The notes under the pieces are model-generated. The model saw only the letters and a list, made by a program, of their open reading frames with translations, was not told where the DNA came from and did not search any database. The position numbers and the translations under genes are program-made. Below, piece by piece: positions 1 to 8,984 of a DNA stretch of 64,000 nucleotides (positions within the stretch are counted from its first letter, which is position 1; every line of letters starts with the position of its first letter). The DNA is from JBCCGG01 sp039029395 (GTDB taxonomy: Bacteria > Pseudomonadota > Alphaproteobacteria > Kiloniellales > JAKSDN01), in assembly GCA_039029395.1 (NCBI GenBank), contig JBCCGG010000011.1:60439-124438 (forward strand), written 5' to 3'.

Positions 1-1220
1 ACGCCGAGCGCGCCGAGCGCCAGGTGCACCATGAAGGACAGCCCTCCGGCCAGGCTGGCGCGCGACGGGTCGACCGCGGCGACCGCGGCGGGACCGGACG
101 CGCTGACCGCCACGGCGGACCCAATGCCGACCAAGAGGATGGACGGTAGCAGCTCGATGTAGGTGGTCTTTGTGTCACCGGTGACCAGCACCGTCACCAC
201 CAGCGCACCTGTAAGCAGGCCATAGCCGAACAGGAGGAGGGAGCGTGGCCCGATCCGGTCGTAGAGCCGGCCCGCGATGGGCGAGGTGACCGCGATACAG
301 ATCATCGAGGGGATGATGCTGAGCGAGGCTTCCAGGACCGACCAGCCGAGAACATTCTGAAAGTACTGAGGTAAGTAGATCCAGAACACGAAGAAACCCG
401 GCACCGCTAGCCCGTTCATCGCCAGGGCGATCATGAATTGCCCGTTGCGCAGCATAGACGGCGGCATCAGCGGGTCGCGGACTCGCGCCTCGATGACCGG
501 AAAGAGTGTGAAGAGCACGGCCGCGCCGGCGAACAATCCGAGAATCGCCAAGCTGCCCCAGCCCCAGTCGGCGCCCACGTCTAGGGCATAGAGCAAAGCA
601 AGGATCGCCAGCGACAGGACCGCCATGCCGAGCGTGTCGATGCGCTCGTCCGCGGCGCGGTCGCGGTCGGCCGGCACCAGCCGGAATGTGCCGGCCAGGG
701 TCAGCGCGCCGAGCAGCACGTTGATGCCGAAGAACATTCGCCACTCGCCGATGCCGCTGAGCACGCCGGCCGCGATTGGTCCGATAGAATTGCCGATCCC
801 GATCGCGCCGATCATCAGGCCGATGGCGAAGCCGCGCTCGTCCTCCTCGACCGCGTTCGAGACAATGCCCAGGATGGCGGGCCAGACGATCGCGCTGCCG
901 ATCCCTTGCAGCGCCCGCGCGCCGATGAGCCAGGAGATCGTCGGCGCCAGCGTGCAGCCGAGGGAGGCCAACACGAAGATCGCCAGACCGATCCGCAAAA
1001 GCCGCCGACGGCCATAGAGATCGGCCAGCCGGCCGCCGGCGACCAGCGCCATGGAAAAGGTGAGCGCATAGACGTTGACCACCCACTGGGTCGTGGTGAT
1101 GTCGACGCCGTACTCCCGCTCGATGGGTACCGCCAGCATCATGGCGCCGGTGAAGTCTGTGCCGATGGTGAGCGAGCCTAGGCCAAGACCACGAATGAGG
1201 CCGCGCGATCGTTGGTCCAT
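1..1220 (-). CDS. MFS transporter, DHA2-like (3' end beyond window)
   Basis: Predicted inner-membrane drug/solute:proton antiporter of the major facilitator superfamily. The ATG is at 1220 and about 406 residues are visible before the window edge, so the C-terminus is missing. The N-terminus carries the DHA2 hallmark TQWVVNVYAL (about residues 45-54), followed by motif A, GGRLADLYGRRR (about 62-73), and further hydrophobic segments. It starts 13 bp after the stop of doeA on the same strand, so the two are probably co-transcribed. A role in moving ectoine or its products would be inference from position only; the family more often exports drugs. Confidence 0.85.
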   Translation of the reverse strand, partial: MDQRSRGLIRGLGLGSLTIGTDFTGAMMLAVPIEREYGVDITTTQWVVNVYALTFSMALVAGGRLADLYGRRRLLRIGLAIFVLASLGCTLAPTISWLIGARALQGIGSAIVWPAILGIVSNAVEEDERGFAIGLMIGAIGIGNSIGPIAAGVLSGIGEWRMFFGINVLLGALTLAGTFRLVPADRDRAADERIDTLGMAVLSLAILALLYALDVGADWGWGSLAILGLFAGAAVLFTLFPVIEARVRDPLMPPSMLRNGQFMIALAMNGLAVPGFFVFWIYLPQYFQNVLGWSVLEASLSIIPSMICIAVTSPIAGRLYDRIGPRSLLLFGYGLLTGALVVTVLVTGDTKTTYIELLPSILLVGIGSAVAVSASGPAAVAAVDPSRASLAGGLSFMVHLALGALG

Positions 1221-1233
1221 TGCCGTGCCCCCT

Positions 1234-2415
1234 TCAGGCTTTCACGAACAGCTTCCTGGGCACCTGGGCTAAGGTCTCGCAGCCGCCTTCCGTGATCACC
1301 AGGCTTTCGGTGATCTCGATGCCCCAGTCATCGAACCACAGGCCGGGCATGAAGTGGAAGGTCATTCCGGGCTCGAGCGGGCTTTCGTCGCCGGGGCGCA
1401 GGCTCATGGTGCGCTCGCCCCAGTCGGGCGGGTAGCTGAGCCCGATGGCGTAGCCGCAGCGGCTCGATTTCTCGATGCCGAAGCGGGCCAGCACATCGAA
1501 GAAGGCCTTGGCGATATCCTGGCATTGGTTGCCCGGCTTGGCAGCCGCCAAGCCCGCCTCGATGCCTTCGATCAGCGCCTTTTCCGCTTCCAGGAACGGG
1601 GCCGGCGGCGTACCCAGGAAGAGCGTGCGGCTGAGCGGGCAGTGGTAGCGCTTCACGCAGCCCGCGATCTCGAAGAAGGTGCCCTCACCGCGCTTCAGGG
1701 TCTTGTCGTCCCAGGTGAGGTGCGGCGCCCCGGCATCCTCCCCAGTCGGTAAAAGCGGCACGATCGCCGGGTAGTCGCCGCCGACGCCATCGGCGCCAAC
1801 GATTGAGGTGCGGTAGATCTCGGCGACCAGCTCGTTCTTCTTGAGGCCCGGTTCGGCGATCTCGAGGATACGCGTGTGCATGGCCTCGACGATGCGCGCC
1901 GCTTGGCGCATGTAGACGAGCTCTTGGTCAGACTTGACCGCCCGGCACCAGTTGACCAGGCCGGTCGCGTCCCGAAAGGCCGCCTCGGTGAGATGCGCGG
2001 TGAGCGAGCGGTAGCAGGCGGCCGAGAAGTAGTAGTTGTCCATCTCCACGCCAATCGATCCCTTGGCCCAGCCCTTGTCGGCGATGATCCCCGAAAGGCG
2101 GTCCATGGGGTGGCGCTCGGTTGATTGCACGTAGTGGTCTTCGTAGCCGATGATGTTGTCGTGGCCCATGAAGACCGTGCGCTTGGCGCCGTTGGCGTCT
2201 TGGCCCCGACCGAACCAGATCGGCTCGCCGTCGTGACTCAAGAGCACGCACTGATGAACGTAGAACGACCAGCCGTCGTAGCCGGTCAGCCAAGCCATGT
2301 TGGAGGGGTCGGTGACGATCAGAAGATCGATCCCGCGCGCGGCCATGGCGCCCCGCGCCTTGGCCAGGCGCCCCTGGTACTCCTCACGGGTAAAGTTCAG
2401 CTCCACCTGGCTCAT
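1234..2415 (-). CDS. doeA: Ectoine hydrolase DoeA (M24/creatinase-like)
   Basis: Opens the ectoine ring to N-acetyl-diaminobutyrate, the first step of ectoine catabolism in the cytoplasm. The 393-residue protein has the creatinase fold order: an N-terminal domain with LLIVTDPSNMAWLTGYDGWS near residues 31-50, then a pita-bread domain containing HLTWDDK, RGEGTFFEIAG and YHCPLSR. The canonical metal-binding TDxG...GY..D.TR pattern of M24 peptidases is absent, as I recall for DoeA/EutD. Length and many blocks match Halomonas DoeA as I remember it. It is divergent from a Rieske oxygenase, and its usual partner doeB lies 45 kb away at 47.6 kb. No DoeX-type regulator is adjacent. Confidence 0.92.
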   Translation of the reverse strand: MSQVELNFTREEYQGRLAKARGAMAARGIDLLIVTDPSNMAWLTGYDGWSFYVHQCVLLSHDGEPIWFGRGQDANGAKRTVFMGHDNIIGYEDHYVQSTERHPMDRLSGIIADKGWAKGSIGVEMDNYYFSAACYRSLTAHLTEAAFRDATGLVNWCRAVKSDQELVYMRQAARIVEAMHTRILEIAEPGLKKNELVAEIYRTSIVGADGVGGDYPAIVPLLPTGEDAGAPHLTWDDKTLKRGEGTFFEIAGCVKRYHCPLSRTLFLGTPPAPFLEAEKALIEGIEAGLAAAKPGNQCQDIAKAFFDVLARFGIEKSSRCGYAIGLSYPPDWGERTMSLRPGDESPLEPGMTFHFMPGLWFDDWGIEITESLVITEGGCETLAQVPRKLFVKA

Positions 2416-2554
2416 GGCTTGGACGCCCCCATCGTTGTTCCCACCATCCCGTCGCGTAAATGGCTAAACCTGTCAAGTGGCCCGCTCTTTCGTCGTTGAC
2501 AGTCGGGCAGCTTCCTTGATCTGCTTTGCTCGGAAATCTCCGAGGAGAGACAAT

Positions 2555-3688
2555 ATGGAAGACCAGGCGCTCGCCGAGGCCCTTGCCGCTCTCCGCGCGA
2601 CCGTCGGCCGCGCCCCGGACCAGGCCGTGAGCCTGCCGCCAGCGCTCTATGGCCTGGACAGCGTCCACGCCTATGAGCGGGAAAAGATCTTCGCCCGGGA
2701 ATGGCTGTGCCTGGGCCGGGCCGACGAGCTGCCGGAAGCGGGCGACTACCGGGCCTTCGAGCTCATCGGCGAGCCCCTGATCCTGCTCCGCGACGAGAGC
2801 GGCACCTTGCGGGTCTTCGCCAACATCTGCCGCCACCGCCTGTCGCGCCTCCTGAACGGGACCGGGCGGGTCAAGCGCATCGTCTGCCCCTACCACGCCT
2901 GGACCTATGACTTGACCGGCCAGCTGCGCGCGGCCAGCCACATGAAAGACGGCTTCGACCCGACGGGCATCCGCCTGCCCGAGCTCAAAACCGAGATCTG
3001 GGAGGGCTTCCTCTTTACCAATTTCGACCCCGAGGCCGCCCCCCTGGCGCCGCGTCTGGCGGCGCTCTCGGCGCACATCGCCAACTACCGGGTCGGCAGC
3101 TACGAAGCCGGCTTTCAGGTGGAGGAGGTGTGGGACGGCAACTGGAAGGTGCTGGTCGAGAACTTCACCGACGCCTATCACCTCTCCGTCGTGCACGCCA
3201 CGACGGTCGCCCCCGCCCTGCCGACGCGCCTCAGCGAAATGAAGGCGGGCGGAGAGGACTTCAGCCTGTTCGATCAGCACCGGGTGCCCGGCAGCGCCTT
3301 CGAGCACGACCAGCCCTACGCGCCCAACAACCCGGCGCTTACCGATGAGGAGCGCTTGAAGATCCCGCTCTTCGCGGTCTTTCCGACGCTCCTGGTCTCG
3401 GTCTCGCCCGAACGCCTCTTCTGGGTCCTGGCCCAACCCCTGGGCACCGACCGGATTGCGGTGCGCTGGGGCATCGACAGCTTCCCCGGCCTCTGGCCCG
3501 ACGAGGGCACGCGCGACTACTTGCTGAGTAAGGTCCGCGTCAAGTTCGATGCCATTAACCAGGAGGACAAGGACATCGTGCGCCAGATCCGGCGCAACGC
3601 CGAAAGCCGCTTTGCCGCCCAAGGCCCGCTCTCCACCAAGGAGCGCCCGTTGATCAACCTGGCGGGCTATCTGGCGCGCATGCTGTGA
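2555..3688 (+). CDS. Rieske non-heme iron oxygenase, alpha subunit (R1)
   Basis: Catalytic subunit of a Rieske oxygenase of 377 residues. The ATG at 2555 is chosen because GAGGAGAGA lies just upstream at 2542-2550; a longer in-frame reading from 2477 lacks this. The [2Fe-2S] ligands are Cys92/His94 and Cys111/His114. The mononuclear iron site is ENFTDAYHLSVVH with His209 and His214. The bridging residue is Asp206, whereas the three other Rieske enzymes in this window have Glu there, so its substrate class may differ. It is divergent from doeA. No ferredoxin or reductase is adjacent, so its electron donor must be elsewhere. Substrate unknown. Confidence 0.88.
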   Translation: MEDQALAEALAALRATVGRAPDQAVSLPPALYGLDSVHAYEREKIFAREWLCLGRADELPEAGDYRAFELIGEPLILLRDESGTLRVFANICRHRLSRLLNGTGRVKRIVCPYHAWTYDLTGQLRAASHMKDGFDPTGIRLPELKTEIWEGFLFTNFDPEAAPLAPRLAALSAHIANYRVGSYEAGFQVEEVWDGNWKVLVENFTDAYHLSVVHATTVAPALPTRLSEMKAGGEDFSLFDQHRVPGSAFEHDQPYAPNNPALTDEERLKIPLFAVFPTLLVSVSPERLFWVLAQPLGTDRIAVRWGIDSFPGLWPDEGTRDYLLSKVRVKFDAINQEDKDIVRQIRRNAESRFAAQGPLSTKERPLINLAGYLARML

Positions 3689-3708
3689 GCAGAGCTGCGT
3701 CCAGGCTC

Positions 3709-3757
3709 TAGCGCAAGATCGGATCAGATTGAATCAATCTGATCCGATCTTGCGCTA
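3709..3757. terminator. Perfect 23-bp hairpin
   Basis: Arms 3709-3731 and 3735-3757 are perfectly complementary around a 3-nt loop. The apex contains GAATC, a GANTC site. It sits 20 bp after the Rieske stop and could end transcription from both converging genes. The very long perfect stem is also typical of dispersed intergenic palindromes in alphaproteobacteria, so it may be a repeat element doing terminator duty. Confidence 0.75.
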
Positions 3758-3767
3758 ATCTAACAAA

Positions 3768-3824
3768 CTAGAGACTGATTCACGGATCATGTCGCTTCGA
3801 CATGATCCGTGAATCAGTCTCTAG
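3768..3824. repeat. Perfect 27-bp hairpin overlapping an SDR stop codon
   Basis: Arms 3768-3794 and 3798-3824 pair perfectly around a CTT loop. The right arm contains the TAG stop of the minus-strand SDR gene (3821-3823). GATTC/GAATC (GANTC) sites occur in both arms. It lies only 10 bp from the preceding hairpin but has a different sequence. Likely roles are bidirectional termination or a REP-like mobile palindrome. Confidence 0.75.
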
Positions 3825-4585
3825 GTGCGGCACACCGAAATACCACCATCGACCAGGAGCGCTGCGCCGGTAATGAAGCTCGACGCCTCGGAGGCCAAGT
3901 GGAGCACCGAGCGGGCGATCTCCTCCGGCGCCGCGGTCCGCTTGAGGGCATGAAGGTTTTCGACGTAGGCCTTGGTCTCGGGCGTGTTCGCGAAGGTCTC
4001 GGCCATGGGGGTATCGGTGCCCCCCGGCAGGATCGCATTGACCCGAACGCCCATGGCGCCGTACTCCGCCGCGAGCACCTGTGTCAGTCCGATCAGCCCG
4101 GCCTTGCTCGCGCCGTAGGCGGCCATGCCCGGCATGCCCACGGTGTGGCCGACGAAGCTCGAAGTAAAGATCAGCGAGCCGCCACCGCGCGCAATCATCG
4201 CCGGGATCTGATGCTTGGCGCCAAGGAAGGCCCCGGTCAGGTTGCTCTCCAGGGTGTCCTGCCAATCGACGAGTGGCATCTCCGCGGCGGGACCGAGTGC
4301 ACCCAGAGTGCCGGCATTGTTAAAGGCGATGTCGAGCCCGCCATTGCTCTCGACCGCCAGCTCGACCGCGGCCTGTGCGTGAGACTCCTGGCGCACATCA
4401 CCGACATGGGCGGTCGCCGCCCCGCCGCCCGACTCGATCTCCGCGACCAGATGCTCGAGCGCCTCTCGCCGGCGTCCGCAGAGTACGAGCTTTGCGCCCT
4501 CCTGGGCGAAGAGCCGCGCCGTGGCCCGGCCGATGCCGGAGCTCGCGCCGGTGACGATCGCGACTTTTCCCTGCAAAACCCGCAT
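3821..4585 (-). CDS. SDR family NAD(P)-dependent oxidoreductase
   Basis: Classical short-chain dehydrogenase/reductase of 254 residues, cytoplasmic and probably tetrameric. The cofactor motif TGASSGIG is at residues 12-19, NNAG at 89-92, the catalytic Ser at about 142-143, and YGASK with Tyr157 and Lys161. The start at 4585 has GGAGG seven bases upstream. It faces the Rieske gene across two hairpins. The substrate cannot be read from the sequence; the position suggests a catabolic alcohol or hydroxy-acid oxidation. Confidence 0.88.
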   Translation of the reverse strand: MRVLQGKVAIVTGASSGIGRATARLFAQEGAKLVLCGRRREALEHLVAEIESGGGAATAHVGDVRQESHAQAAVELAVESNGGLDIAFNNAGTLGALGPAAEMPLVDWQDTLESNLTGAFLGAKHQIPAMIARGGGSLIFTSSFVGHTVGMPGMAAYGASKAGLIGLTQVLAAEYGAMGVRVNAILPGGTDTPMAETFANTPETKAYVENLHALKRTAAPEEIARSVLHLASEASSFITGAALLVDGGISVCRT

Positions 4586-4702
4586 AGAGCTGCCTCCAAC
4601 GGCTCTGGTACAACGCGTTGGAGACTAAGAGCAGAATGCGCTCCGTGCCTTCCACCCGTTTCTTGCGAGAGTCTCGTTGCCTCGCGCAAGAAGCGCCGGT
4701 CC

Positions 4703-6295
4703 TTACTGCCCCTGCCGCGTGATCTTGCCGTCGCGGGCGTCGATGCGCAGGCTGACCGGCTCGGCCTGCCAGGCCGCTTTGACATGAAAGATCGCGCCCG
4801 ACTTCTCCACCGAGGTGATGTTGGTGAAGCCGAGTTCCTCCAGATGGTCGATCATCATGGAGCCCGAGACCTTGTCGCCGGCGACTGGAAAGTCGACCGC
4901 CTGGGGCATGGGCGGACCGGTGGGCTCAGCCGGCGGCGGTGGCGCCGTGGCCTCCTGGAGCGCCTCGACGGCCGGCGTGCCACCGTCCTTTGCGGCCGCC
5001 TTTACTTGAGTCTCGGTCGGCAGGCGGATATGGGGCGCCCAGTCCTTCCATTCCTCCTTGGGCTTGTCGTAGAGCAGGAAGGTAGCGCCGGGCTGCACCG
5101 CTTGGCCGCCCTGGTTGGGTGTCGCGAAGGCGATGCCGCCGGCCAGGAGCGACTGCAGCGACTCCACGTCGACCTTGACGCCGCTGAACAAACCGAAACT
5201 GGCGTGCAGGCCGCTCGCGTTCCAGAAAACCGAGTTGGTCTTGACCAGGGGCGCGAAGCGCGGATCGATCACCGCGTCGATCTCGACCGTGGCCGCGTCG
5301 TCGCTGAGCCGCACGCGCAGGATCTGACCCACCTCGAACTCCCGGTAAAGGATCGGGTCGCCGGTCTTGAGCGAGCCCAGGAGCTCGGCCTTGAGCTTGA
5401 GCTTCAACCCGTCCGTGACTGGATCCTCCTCGAGCAGCTTCTTGGGGTACTTGTCGAGCAGCTGGAAGGTGGTGTCCTCCGCGACCTGCGCTCCGGCATT
5501 GGGCGGATTGTCGAAGGCGATGCCGCCGGCCACCAGACTCTGCAGGGAGGCAACATGAAGCGAAGCGTTGAGGATGTCGCCAAGATCTAGACTGACCCCA
5601 CTGACGTTCCAGAACAGGGTGCCTTCGCGGATCAGTTGCTCCTGTGGCTTGTTGATGAAGATCTCGACCGTGATTGTTTTGTTGTCATCGGCGAGCGCGG
5701 TGTCGACGATCTTGCCGACCGTGACGCCCTTGTAATAGATCGGCGCGCCCTTGGAGATCGAGCCCAGGTCCTGGGCTTTCAGATAGTATTTGTGACCGGC
5801 GTTCTCGTCGACCTCGATCGGCGGGCGGTTGAGGCCCTTGAAGGTCCGCGCCTCCTTCTTGCCGTCGCCCGGCTCGAAGGCGATGAAGTCGCCCGAGACC
5901 AGGGTGTTGAGCCCGGTCACCCCAGCGAACGTTATCTCTGGCTGCACGACCCAGAAGCGCGAGCCTTCCCACAGGTGTCCGGCGATCTCGGCGACCATGG
6001 TCGCCTCGACGATGACGTGGGAGAGGTCCTTGCTGAGCCGCACGCTTTCCACCGTGCCGGCATCGATCGCTTTGTACTTGATCTTGGTCTTGCCGGCGAC
6101 GATGCCGTCGGCTGTCTTGAAGGTGATGGTGATCGAGGGGCCGCGCTCGCTGACCGTCCGGTAGGCCAGCCAGCCGCCGATGATGATCGCGACCAAAGGC
6201 ACCAGCCAGACGATCGAGAAGAAGCGCTGATGGCGCACCTCGGGGCGCGCCACCTTGGGCGCCGGCGAGGCTTGAGTGTTCGCGTCGTCAGTCAT
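4703..6295 (-). CDS. pqiB: PqiB-like MCE-domain protein
   Basis: Periplasm-spanning lipid-transport protein of the MlaD/MCE family. It has a single N-terminal membrane anchor (about residues 27-46, IVWLVPLVAIIIGGWLAY) followed by three MCE domains beginning near residues 52, 165 and 295. The recurring LVAGGIAF / LLAGGIAF blocks mark the domain ends. The 530-residue length fits PqiB. It overlaps the upstream pqiA-like gene by 8 bp, so the three genes form a translationally coupled operon. PqiABC-type systems are thought to form hydrophobic tunnels between inner and outer membranes; no PqiC lipoprotein is seen here. Confidence 0.9.
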   Translation of the reverse strand: MTDDANTQASPAPKVARPEVRHQRFFSIVWLVPLVAIIIGGWLAYRTVSERGPSITITFKTADGIVAGKTKIKYKAIDAGTVESVRLSKDLSHVIVEATMVAEIAGHLWEGSRFWVVQPEITFAGVTGLNTLVSGDFIAFEPGDGKKEARTFKGLNRPPIEVDENAGHKYYLKAQDLGSISKGAPIYYKGVTVGKIVDTALADDNKTITVEIFINKPQEQLIREGTLFWNVSGVSLDLGDILNASLHVASLQSLVAGGIAFDNPPNAGAQVAEDTTFQLLDKYPKKLLEEDPVTDGLKLKLKAELLGSLKTGDPILYREFEVGQILRVRLSDDAATVEIDAVIDPRFAPLVKTNSVFWNASGLHASFGLFSGVKVDVESLQSLLAGGIAFATPNQGGQAVQPGATFLLYDKPKEEWKDWAPHIRLPTETQVKAAAKDGGTPAVEALQEATAPPPPAEPTGPPMPQAVDFPVAGDKVSGSMMIDHLEELGFTNITSVEKSGAIFHVKAAWQAEPVSLRIDARDGKITRQGQ

Positions 6296-6908
6296 CGTCG
6301 CTCTCCAGGCAATCCCAAATCAGCCGAGGGTCGAAGGCGCTGGTCGCCAGCATGGTGAGGATCACCACGGTGGCGAAGCAAACCGCGCCGACGCCGGGCT
6401 CGACGGTGGCGATCTGGGCCAATTGGATCAAAGCCACCAAAATCGAGATCATGAAAACGTCGATCATCGACCAGCGCCCGATGCCCTCGATCATATGATA
6501 CAGCCGGGTCCTGTCCCGGGGCCGCCATTGGGATCTTAGCTGCACCGAGATCAAGAGAAAGCTGAGCGAGACCAGCTTCAGCATGGGGATCGTGATGCTG
6601 GCGACGAACACCAGAACCGCAATCGGCCACATGCCGGCGGCGGCCAGCTCCTTGACCCCGGTCAGGATGGTCGCCGGCTGGCTGGCGCCGAAGGATATGA
6701 TGGTCATGACCGGAAAGAGGTTGGCCGGCACGTAGAGCACGGCGGCCGCAATCAGGAGCGCCCAAGTGCGCGACAGGCTGTTCGGCTTGCGTTGCGACAA
6801 CGCCTCGCCGCAGCGCGGGCAATAGGCCCGGCCGCCCGGAGTCTCGGGTCCAATGGCAGTAAGCAGCCGACAGGACCCGCAGCTCACCCAAAGGGACGGC
6901 GCCGTCAT
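6288..6908 (-). CDS. pqiA: PqiA-domain inner-membrane protein (second copy)
   Basis: Polytopic inner-membrane partner of the MCE protein. The 206-residue protein starts with a zinc-ribbon-like motif (Cys10-x2-Cys13 and Cys30-x2-Cys33), then about four membrane helices. E. coli PqiA carries two such modules in one chain; here they are split into two genes (this one and 6905-7522). Its start overlaps the stop of the preceding gene by 4 bp and its end overlaps pqiB by 8 bp. It probably supports lipid trafficking to or from the outer membrane. Confidence 0.88.
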   Translation of the reverse strand: MTAPSLWVSCGSCRLLTAIGPETPGGRAYCPRCGEALSQRKPNSLSRTWALLIAAAVLYVPANLFPVMTIISFGASQPATILTGVKELAAAGMWPIAVLVFVASITIPMLKLVSLSFLLISVQLRSQWRPRDRTRLYHMIEGIGRWSMIDVFMISILVALIQLAQIATVEPGVGAVCFATVVILTMLATSAFDPRLIWDCLESDDD

Positions 6909-7522
6909 GACTCGAGCTCCACGCGCTGCCAGATCGCCCTAGGGTCCAACGAGAAACTGGCGGCAGCGATCACCAGGATCAGGCCGAAGAAGGCATAGAG
7001 CGCCACGTCCGGCACGACGGTGCCGAAGTCCGCGAGTTTGACCAGAGCGACGATGATCCCCAGCAGATAAACCTCGAGCATGGCCCAGAAGCCGATCTTG
7101 CCGACCAGCCGGTAGGTGGGCCCAAGCTTCCAGGGGCGACGCCCAAACTTGAGCGGCACGAGCAGGTAAAGCAGGCCCATAAGCTGAAGAAACGGGGCCA
7201 GGATGCTCGCCACGAAAACCAAGGCGGCGAGCTCCCACATGCCTTGGTCATAGAGCCCGATCACGCCGGTGATCAGATGGGCTTGCTGGCTGCGCCCCTC
7301 CAGCTCGAAGGTCAGCAGCGGGTAGGTGTTGGCCAGCACGAAGAGCACTAGACCGGTCAGGGTGAAGGCAAGCGTGCGATCGAGCCCGCCGATCTTCGCA
7401 CGCTCCAGCACCGTGCCGCAGCGCCCGCAGCGCGCCGCCTGGCCTCGGGTAAGCGCCTCGAGCCGGTGCAGCCGGCCGCAGCCGTGGCAAGCGACTAGGG
7501 CGTCGTCCAGGGGCTCGCTCAC
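6905..7522 (-). CDS. pqiA: PqiA-domain inner-membrane protein (first copy)
   Basis: First gene of the pqi operon, 205 residues, GTG start at 7522 with GAGG about seven bases upstream. The zinc-ribbon pairs are Cys12/Cys15 and Cys32/Cys35, followed by about four membrane helices and the conserved PLLTFELEG region. Together with the next gene it corresponds to one full-length two-module PqiA. A 126-bp region separates it from the divergent MHS transporter gene and probably holds both promoters. Confidence 0.88.
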   Translation of the reverse strand: MSEPLDDALVACHGCGRLHRLEALTRGQAARCGRCGTVLERAKIGGLDRTLAFTLTGLVLFVLANTYPLLTFELEGRSQQAHLITGVIGLYDQGMWELAALVFVASILAPFLQLMGLLYLLVPLKFGRRPWKLGPTYRLVGKIGFWAMLEVYLLGIIVALVKLADFGTVVPDVALYAFFGLILVIAAASFSLDPRAIWQRVELES

Positions 7523-7648
7523 GTCATGGCCTCGCGCGTTGTCGTCGAATCGCAGCTATTCTGCATCAGGCCTCTGTAAAATGCGAGGGCTGGCCTAAGC
7601 TGCCGCGATCCCATAGCGTGTTCTGTCTTCGGGGGACAAGAGAACACC

Positions 7649-8917
7649 ATGACTCAACAGAACGGAACAGCACTGCGAAGGAACGTTGTCGCCGGCACGG
7701 TGGGCAACGTGCTCGAGTGGTACGACTTCGCGGTCTACGGCTATCTGGCGCCGATCATTGGCAAGATCTTCTTTCCGGCCGACGACCCGACCGCCTCCCT
7801 GCTCGCCGCGTTCGGGGTTTTTGCCGTGGGTTTCCTCTCGCGACCGATCGGCGGCATGATCTTCGGCCACTTCGGTGACAAGATCGGCCGCAAGCGGGTG
7901 CTGATTATCTCGGTGCTGATGATGGGCGCCGGCACCTTCGCGATCGGCGTGCTGCCGGGCTTTGCCGAAATCGGGGTCGCCGCGGCGGTGCTGCTGGTGA
8001 TCCTGCGCATCCTCCAAGGCATCGCGGTCGGCGGCGAGTACTCCGGCTCGGTCGTCTTTCTGGCCGAGCACGCGCCGCCCGCGCGCCGGGGCTTGCTGGC
8101 CAGCTGGCCCGACTTCGGCAGCGGCGTTGGCTTCCTCATGGGCTCGGGCGCGGGCGCCGCGGTCGGCTTGATCATCGGCGAAGCAGCGCTCGAGGCCTGG
8201 GGCTGGCGTATCCCCTTCCTACTTGGCGCCCTGATCGCGGTCGCCGGCATCCTGTTCCGGCGTCACATGACAGAGTCTCCAGTCTGCGAGGAAATGACTC
8301 GGGTCGCGGGTTCGCCGGTGATCGCGGCGCTCCGTCATCACTGGCAGCCGATCTTCAAGATGGTCGGCCTTATTCTGGTGAACTCGGTGGGTTTTTACAT
8401 GCTGTTCGTCTACGCGACGTCCTACCTCACCCAAAAGATGCACATTTCGACGGCTAGAGCGCTCGACATCAATACCGGCGCCTTGGTGGTCTACGTCGTG
8501 TTGACGCCGCTCGCCGCGGCGCTGTCGGACCGCATAGGGCGCAAGCCACTGCTCTATTTCGCCGCGCTCAGCACCTTGGTTTTGTCTTGGCCGCTCTGGG
8601 CGCTCATGCACCACCACAGCCTCCTGTTCATCCTGGCCGGGCAGATCGGCTTCGCCGTGATCTTCGCCATCGGTTTCGCCGTCACCTCCGCGACCATGGT
8701 GGAGATGCTGCCGGCCGAGGTGCGCTGCAGCGGTGTCGCAATCGGCTACAATATTTGCTTAGGGCTGTTCGGTGGCACGACGCCGCTTGTTTCAACATAT
8801 CTAGTCGCCCGTACCGCCGATGACTTTGCGCCGGTCTATATCCTCATGGCGGCCGCAGCGATTTCCTTCGCAGTTACTCTGCGTCTCCCTGAAACGGCCC
8901 GAAAACCGCTGATCTAG
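7649..8917 (+). CDS. MHS-family MFS transporter (ProP/citrate type)
   Basis: Twelve-helix proton symporter of the metabolite:H+ symporter family, 422 residues. GTVGNVLEWYDFAVYGYLAP near residues 19-38 is a family signature, and motif A occurs as GHFGDKIGRKRVL. RILQGIAVGGEYSGS is the conserved TM4 region. Members take up proline, betaines, ectoine, citrate or alpha-ketoglutarate. Given the betaine and ectoine catabolic genes in the window, an osmolyte substrate is plausible but unproven. It is a single gene, divergent from the pqi operon. Confidence 0.88.
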   Translation: MTQQNGTALRRNVVAGTVGNVLEWYDFAVYGYLAPIIGKIFFPADDPTASLLAAFGVFAVGFLSRPIGGMIFGHFGDKIGRKRVLIISVLMMGAGTFAIGVLPGFAEIGVAAAVLLVILRILQGIAVGGEYSGSVVFLAEHAPPARRGLLASWPDFGSGVGFLMGSGAGAAVGLIIGEAALEAWGWRIPFLLGALIAVAGILFRRHMTESPVCEEMTRVAGSPVIAALRHHWQPIFKMVGLILVNSVGFYMLFVYATSYLTQKMHISTARALDINTGALVVYVVLTPLAAALSDRIGRKPLLYFAALSTLVLSWPLWALMHHHSLLFILAGQIGFAVIFAIGFAVTSATMVEMLPAEVRCSGVAIGYNICLGLFGGTTPLVSTYLVARTADDFAPVYILMAAAAISFAVTLRLPETARKPLI

Positions 8918-8930
8918 ATGCCAATCTATT

Positions 8931-8946
8931 GGCTCAGCTTTGAGCC
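8931..8946. terminator. Small hairpin between convergent genes
   Basis: GGCTCA and TGAGCC flank a 4-nt loop in the 67-bp gap between the transporter and the convergent cardiolipin synthase gene. There is no clear T-tract, so this is a weak terminator candidate. Confidence 0.3.
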
Positions 8947-8984
8947 GGTCTGGGGTCCGACTCAGAAAGTGTTAAGTGCCCGTC

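Noticed and set aside
3809..5590. Long plus-strand frame across the SDR and pqiB genes
   Set aside because: It covers two well-supported minus-strand genes and has low-complexity composition without domain similarity.
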